From: Andrena cerasifolii
Taxonomy: Eukaryota; Arthropoda; Insecta; Hymenoptera; Andrenidae
Assembly: GCF_050908995.1 (NCBI RefSeq)
Contig: NC_135124.1
Coordinates: forward strand, 2,294,001 to 2,358,000
Length of the DNA stretch: 64,000 nucleotides
Direction: 5' to 3'
In this document: positions 58,217-64,000 of the stretch, one piece after another
Layout of the letters: the number at the start of each line of letters is the position of its first letter
How positions within the stretch are numbered: the first letter of the stretch is position 1
The notes under the pieces: model-generated
Databases searched by the model: none
Seen by the model: only the letters and a program-made list of their open reading frames with translations
Told to the model about the DNA's origin: nothing
Program-made: the position numbers and the translations under genes

Positions 58217-60602
58217 TCAGAAGGAAGCGGATGGGTTTGCTCTGCTCACGTTTGCCATTGGTCTCTGCTTCCAGCTTCTTATAAAACCGTTGTATGTATA
58301 AACATACATTAACAAAATTGATTTCTGTAAATTGAATGTATACACACCACGCACATCGTTAGATTTCATATTTGCCTTTTTCTTCTTTAATATTTCAAAT
58401 GTGCTCGTTTGGAAACCATAACAACCTTTTACATTCTTCGTGTAACGATTTAATGTTGTAATTGAAGGAAGTGTTAGGATATTGCGAGATCTTAAGTGAT
58501 TGTATGTTTTTGTGCTTTTAATTCGAAGTAAAATGCATTCATACGCCCATTCATTCGAATATCGAATGCCCTTCTTATCCTTTAACTTCGCTGCTGCAAA
58601 ACAAGCTCGAACCGCTAATTATTGACTTTCTGGTAATTTTCAAATACCTTTTTGGATTATTTTCTCGTTACATTTACAACATTTATATTTCAAATATGTT
58701 ATTTGGCTGTATAATTTTTCAATCTGCAAATATATTAAGTTGAAATTAGAATTTCAACAAAAACTATTATTGAACCTTGTAAGAAATATATCTACTATAC
58801 CTTGCTTCGAAGTCTCTGCTCTCGTTTATAATTAAAATTCGATGTTTGTAATTTTTGGGCTTTATTTTTTAATTTTGAGATTGGTGTTAAGTTATGCTAT
58901 TTTTTTAATAACATCAGCCAATTTTTTTTTTACAGGGCAAACACCTCATTTTTTGTTTTTCTTTGTACTGCCTATTAATTACAAAACCGTTACAATTTGT
59001 AACTCTGTAAAAGAAATTAGTACATGTGATTAGATGCGTACCTACCAGATATATAACTAATTAAACAAAAGAAAACATTCTAAAAAGTAGAAATAATTAT
59101 TATTATAAGTATGAAAAACTAAAATTCAATTTTAATTGTTACATTGTAAAACATAAAATATAATTTCATATACTAACCTGACTTCATCATTAGTGTGTTC
59201 ACAAGGAAAAAAATTTTGTAATTCCATCAAAATTTGTTTCATTTCTAGTATGTTATTAATCCTTTTTGAGTCAAAAGAAATTTCTTCATTTCCAATAAAA
59301 ACCTATTTTACATATTAATAACATTGTAATATATATAGTAGATATAAATATACATATATATTACATAATATTGTTATTTTATTCGGTAATTATTTAGAAG
59401 TTTTCCATCCTCACCGATTTCAATGATTTTTGGATATGTTGTCGGGGACATGATTCTGAACAACTTTTTCCGATACATGTTACCGCCGCTCGACCTTCGT
59501 TTCCGAGATATTTGCGGAAATCTTCTTTTGACTTATTTCAACGCAACGCATTCCACTTTCCAGCTTGTCCCGGGTATTAATATTCGTTGGGGCTAGATCA
59601 ATGCGGGGGGCGCGCGCCCGCTCGCAGGCGCGTAAAGTATGATGGCGGACCGATATGAATCGAGGTGTTGACGGGCATCCGCAAGTTTCTCGTTCAAATC
59701 TCTAAACTCACATCAGTTCGCTATCATGCTTTACGCTCCCCCCGCACTAATCTCGCCCCGACTAATACTAATACCCGGGACAAGTTGGAAAGTGGAATGC
59801 GAAGCATCTCGGAAACGAAGGTCGTGCGGCGGTAACATGTATAAGAGAAAGTTGTTCAGAATCTTGATCTTGATAACATATCCAAAAATCATTGAAATCG
59901 GTGAGGATGGAAAACTTCTAAACAATTACCTTTTATTCGATTCTATTTACCTGCAGTTCCATTATTGGTGTAAGAATAACGCGTCTTAAAATATGTGATA
60001 AATCGTTCGCCCAACACGTCCACATCATATGGCTGTTATTAATATTTGTAATCCAATAGCTTGTAGGAAGCTCGATATTGTTCCCAAAACTTAAATCTTG
60101 AGCAGAAAACTTGCTTATGTTCTTTTTCTCTTTATTAGCCTCATGCGATGTAGAAGGAATTGGTTGAGAGATTTTACATTCGCTTCTATGTTCCATCTGT
60201 TGATAATATGGTACCTTTTCTGAGGGAAAAATCGAGGGAATCGCTCCTTTTTTTAATTTTGGTTTTCCTGTTTTCACGTATATAACTGCTCCATCGTCTT
60301 GTAAAAAGACATCTTCTTTAATAACGTCTTCTGGTTTAAAATGCAATTCGCAAATCGTGCTTTTTCTGCTTATTTTTATATTTTTATCGGACAAAACATT
60401 GGACCACGAGATGAACATGTCATTCTATAAAAAAAATTATACATGTCTACTTTTAAATATAGTACACGTAATATAACATATGTATATATATATATATATT
60501 TAGTACAATATATATACTTACTGTGTAAGCAGTAAAAAAGCTTTTTTTGCATAATGAATTTTTTTCTCTTCTAGATTTGCATCCCTTGATGCAACATGCC
60601 AT
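58217..60602 (-). pseudogene. THAP-domain, P-element-transposase-like gene, truncated
   Basis: Exons: 60522-60602 (MACCIKGCKSRREKNS), 59951-60424, 59174-59302, 58648-58723 and from 58614 down. Exons 1-2 give a THAP C2CH zinc finger: C..C spacing, the W of FISWSNV, ICELHF and the closing IPSIFP. Exon 4 (IEKLYSQITYLKYKCCKC) is the coiled coil that usually follows THAP. Exon 5 begins the P-element/THAP9 transposase region (KGIRYSNEWAYECILLRIKS, RNILTLPSITTLNRY). Similarity ends near NDVRG, and the frame runs on to a stop at 58217-58219 with no catalytic Asp/Glu core. The intron between 58648 and 58614 would be just 33 nt. A MITE sits between exons 2 and 3. This could be a dead transposon or a shortened host gene using just the THAP finger. 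Confidence 0.72.
59385..59930. mobile_element. MITE with 8-bp duplication (GGTAATTATTTAG family), copy B
   Basis: Ends GGTAATTATTTAGAAG and CTTCTAAACAATTACC, flanked by TTTTATTC at 59377-59384 and 59931-59938. Same family as 54562-55129; a decayed one-sided relative is visible at about 42300-42486. Confidence 0.9.
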
Positions 60603-61049
60603 TTTACTTAGGATGTTACTATAGAAATTAGAAGTATTAAAAATTAAAATGCATCCTAACTATCTTATACGAAAAATAGAAAATATTAATATCGTTAAAA
60701 ATTATTCATATTAATATTTTAATATACTTAGAAATATACCCTTTCATTATTAATAATAACATAAAAGATATTGCTCATCACTAAATATTAACATTAATCC
60801 ACTGGACATATAAATATTTTTAGGTTATAAAAACTAAAAGTTATTAAAAATTTATGCTAAAGAAAATTCTACAATTTTTTTATAAACCTTATAATATCAT
60901 GTGGTAAGAAATACTATTGTAACCAAACTATACTCACTTTAAAATTTATTATAAAAAATTAAACCAAAACATTAAACGCTCGTACAATTTGTATCGAAAC
61001 TCAATAGAACGCACTGCACGTAACATGTATTAAGAGACGAATATTCAAG
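60603..61049. other. Intergenic, divergent promoters
   Basis: AT-rich DNA between the THAP gene (minus) and the small membrane-protein gene (plus). It probably holds both promoters. No repeats or coding regions seen. Confidence 0.5.
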
Positions 61050-61558
61050 ATGGCGACGACAAAGTTCAAGTTATTCCATTTGGCGAACATCCCGCTGTAC
61101 GGAACATTTTTCGTGACCACTTTTTTCTGTCTGGGATATAGAGATAAGTCTCCTTACTCTTACTTCATGGTGGAGATGGAGTTGAAGTAAGTATCGCATG
61201 TATCCTGTTTATTCATACGTTAAATTTAATTTTATACTAATAGCGAATTCGGTAACACGCACTGACTCTGCAGTGGTGACAAAAAATGACTTGGATTGGT
61301 TGATTCTTATAGAGCTAACTTCCTTTCTATCAGAAACAACCAATTCAAGTCATTTTCTGGCACCAGTGCAGAGCCAGTGCGAGGTACCGAATTCGCTATA
61401 ATATTGTATCTGTTTTCAGCGCTAACACAACAGGGAATATGATGATTCTACACAGAAAAGATATCGAAAACATTGAATGCAATTTTCTGATATCGCCCCT
61501 AATAGGTACCGCTGGTTACGCGACGTACTGTATATGGATTTGTAAATGTAAGTTTTGA
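61050..61558 (+). CDS. Small predicted membrane protein, 91 aa, unknown function
   Basis: Two exons, 61050-61186 and 61420-61558, join in phase. The ATG has a good context (caagATGG). The sequence starts MATTKFKLFHLANIPLYGTF and contains two likely membrane segments, about residues 13-29 (IPLYGTFFVTTFFCLGY) and 70-86 (FLISPLIGTAGYATYCI). Between them is a polar loop (MVEMELNANTTGNM, HRKDIENIE). It ends CKCKF. Splice sites are clear (GTAAGT; T-rich stretch plus CAG). I do not recognise the family. The intron holds a small MITE (61241-61398). Confidence 0.75.
61241..61398. mobile_element. Short MITE (TAGCGAATTC family), copy 2
   Basis: Ends TAGCGAATTCGGTA and TACCGAATTCGCTA are perfect inverted repeats, better kept than in the copy at 3149-3306. 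Same length and inner inverted pair. Confidence 0.82.
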
Positions 61559-61784
61559 AAGTTCCTCTTCGAATTTATATGCGCTATTTATATTATTTTG
61601 TAACAATTGTAATTACCAATCCTGTATATTATTAAAGAAAGAATAAATACTTTTCGAAATAAGTAGAATTAATTATTTACTAAACTGCAGAATCTACTTG
61701 CTAGTTATGTAAGGGTAGGGATACACGCGTAGGGAATTGTTTGGTAATTATGGCCTTCAGATGGCGTTGTTGAATGTGTCAGAC

Positions 61785-62091
61785 TAGTGATCCTCTAGGG
61801 AGTGATCGAAACAACGTGTATCGTCGCTGATTGGTTGCCGCGATTTGGGGCAAACGCGGAAGTAGACAGGGAAAGAAACTGTAAAAAAGAAAGAAACAGA
61901 AATACTGATAGAAGGAGACAGAAATACTGATAGAAAGAGACAGAAATACTGATAGAAAGAGACAGAAATACTGACAGAAAGAGCGAGAGAAATACTGATA
62001 GAAAGAGATAGATAAACGTTTAGGTTATGTTTATTTCCGGTTTTGCCCCAAATGGCTGCGGTTATGCCGATCACTCCCTGGAGGATCACTA
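61785..62091. mobile_element. MITE with an internal minisatellite
   Basis: Ends TAGTGATCCTCTAGGGAGTG and its complement (one difference). The interior at about 61890-62010 is five to six copies of a 20- to 22-bp unit, 'agaaatactgatagaaagagac'. Subterminal 'ggaagtaga' and 'tttccggtttt' are also seen at 57995-58200, an older relative with three units. Confidence 0.78.
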
Positions 62092-62635
62092 CCATAGACA
62101 TATATAGACGGAGCGTAAACTGAGGGGGGTGTAAGATTCGCGGTAAAGGGAGCGATACAGGTAAATCGGATAACGCAGTGGATATGCATGCCGAATGCTT
62201 CCGAAGCTAACCCGACGTGCCTGTATTTGACTTCTGTCTTTTCCCCTCCAAACCTACCGTTCCCCTCGCCGATAGTCTCAGCTTCTGCCCCGTCTATATA
62301 TGTCTATGATCACTACGTCAGACGGGCAGCAGGATCTGCTGCGGATCTGTTACCGATCTGCCGGCAGACTCTGCGCTCTCCAGGCAGTAACGTTGTGAGG
62401 ATTCCCCACTGGGCTGGCCTGGCAACCGGTTCACAGTGGTGGGCTGGTGGGGGAAGTCATGTATGCGCGCGATGACGCCGTGACTTCGACCAATCAATGC
62501 CAAGGTGGGAAACGATGAGAAACGAAACGACGCCAGCGCCAAGCCAAGCCAACTAGCCAAGTCAAGTGCAGCCACAGCCAACCAGCGTTGACAAACCATG
62601 GACCTAATAATTAAGTAGACGGAGCACAAAGGGTG
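62092..62635. other. Unassigned GC-richer stretch
   Basis: More GC-rich than its neighbours. Open frames exist on both strands, but I see no domain, splice pattern or codon regularity that supports a gene. Confidence 0.35.
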
Positions 62636-63080
62636 TGTTCCGATTCACGCATACTGCGCATAGACTGCAGGCAATGGTGATTGGTGGTTCATGCAGTGAA
62701 TGAATATACTGCATAACCTAATTCGTAGAATTCCCTAGAATCCTCCAACTTCTAGCGCATGATGCGTGCAGCAACTACAGAAAATCAAACCGGAGGCCGG
62801 TATTCTCAGTCGCTACTTATTCTTAAGCAAAAGCTTAAGCATGCGGCATCCTCTACAAACCTAGTAGCTAGTAAAGGATGCCGAATGCTTAAGCATTTGC
62901 TTCAGAATAAGTAGCGACTGAGAATACCGCCCATAGACAGCCAATGCACATAATGCGCGCATGCGTAGTTGTTCGAATTCGAATACTCCAATCAGGTTAT
63001 GCAGTCTGTACACTCACCATATGAACCACCAATCACCATTGCCTGCAGTCTATGCACTCAATGCGCGAAACGGACCGCTG
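62636..63080. mobile_element. Foldback element with a second foldback inside
   Basis: Outer arms: 'atagactgcaggcaatggtg' and 'attggtggttcat' on the left, complemented at about 63015-63055. Inner element at 62799-62928: ends GGTATTCTCAGTCGCTACTT and its exact complement around 'aagcatgcggcatcc'. No coding. Confidence 0.75.
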
Positions 63081-64000
63081 CCTATGGGTCTCTTAGGTCC
63101 ATGCGACAACCGATTACCTGGTGACGCTAGTTGGCCGCGGCCTCACTTCATTTGGGTTGACTTTAAAATGTCTCTGCTTCTTTAAACGAATTTAGCTAAA
63201 TGAATGAAACAATTATAATTTTTAAGTGGTGGAATAATTGTAATATGCCTCGCCCAACTTCATTAGAAAATAATAATAAAAATTATATAGCACAGGAAGA
63301 AGCTAATTTTGTAATGCTAGGTTCGGGTGGTAACACATAAATATTGTTGTCAATATTATATGAAAATGTGTAAAGTTTCTTTTCTTATTATAACAAATAA
63401 AGCGCAATATGTTTATTTTTGTTTCAATAACAAATTGTTATAAAAAAATAGTATCAGGTTTAAGAATTATATATTATTCTGCCTTTTCCAAAAAATGTTA
63501 AAATCTCGATTATAGTAGGGAAATTCTAAGTATTGCTGCTCTTACAACCGCCCGAAGTTACTGCGTTGTGTGTTTTTCAATGTTTGTAATCATAAACATC
63601 GCTAATATCATTGTTTGTTATCATTTGTGATTCGGACTCGGACTTCGGAGTTTTTGACATTCTGTTCATATGGCAACATTTAGTCACAGATGGGCAAATT
63701 TTTATTTAAATAAAAATTTCAAATAACGAATAAAAGTTAACAAAACTATTCGCCATGTGTCGAATAAAGTTAATTTTTTTTTATACGTCGAGTGTTTTAA
63801 CTTCAGGGTCGCATAAATTTTTCGACTTGAACTTTATTCGACGTCGAATAAATTTTTCAATTTTAACTGTATAGAGTTGAGGCCTGGCGCGAGCGTTACA
63901 ATGTAGTATTGCCCGATGACGGTTCTCGGCGTGCTATTTTTCGCGGCTAAAGGCAACCTGTGCTATTTTTCGCAGCAAAGGACCGAAATGTTACCTTTCG
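63081..64000. other. Right end of window, no firm gene
   Basis: A 31-codon frame at 63245-63340 starts MPRPTSLENNNKNYIAQEE and ends in a stop; it is too short to judge. At about 63690-63890 'gatgggcaaatttttattta' and repeated 'cgaataaa' resemble a hAT-type MITE like the piece at 33356. The last 120 bases are GC-richer and cut by the window edge. Confidence 0.35.

Noticed and set aside
62318..62629. Possible gene in the GC-richer stretch
   Set aside because: No domain, splice sites or conserved pattern; open frames on both strands reflect base composition.

Overview
This is eukaryotic, AT-rich, transposon-dense DNA. Genes are split by GT-AG introns, most short coding tracks are chance, and inverted-repeat elements are everywhere. 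It looks like an insect, most likely a hymenopteran such as an ant. That is inference: the insect-type 5S rRNA, the Mesh1 and PSAT proteins, a retained DNA-PKcs gene (lost in Drosophila) and the MITE-rich introns fit, but nothing here names the species.

Layout. 1-1152: intergenic, with a decayed repeat. 1153-3484 (+): Mesh1/HDDC3, three exons. 3751-11500 (-): phosphoserine aminotransferase (PSAT1), eight exons, convergent with Mesh1, introns packed with foldback elements. 11501-16792: nested hAT-like and other repeats. 16793-29498: a tandem 5S rRNA array with nine intact genes and one split gene; seven perfect 879-bp periods follow the split gene. The split gene is interrupted by a 4.6-kb Jockey-type LINE (17509-22113) flanked by an exact 12-bp target duplication. 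29499-33400: repeats, including a retrotransposon fragment with its own target duplication. 33508-57302 (-): a complete 15-exon gene for DNA-PKcs (about 3,854 aa). All exon phases join, and introns hold many transposons, one of them carrying a ubiquitin-protease-like gene fragment. 58217-60602 (-): a THAP-domain, P-element-transposase-like gene broken before its catalytic core. 61050-61558 (+): a two-exon gene for a small membrane protein of unknown function. 61559-64000: MITEs and unassigned DNA.

How the genes relate. Mesh1 (stringent-alarmone/NADPH phosphatase family) and PSAT1 (serine synthesis) are tail-to-tail housekeeping genes. DNA-PKcs is the end-joining repair kinase. The 5S array supplies ribosomal 5S RNA. 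No operon logic applies.

The most notable structure is the 5S locus. Every 879-bp spacer carries an inverted-repeat transposon and a 96-bp near-palindrome. Both ends of the array fall inside that transposon. One unit is a 303-bp version without it. A full-length LINE with an intact internal promoter sits in the middle of one 5S gene.
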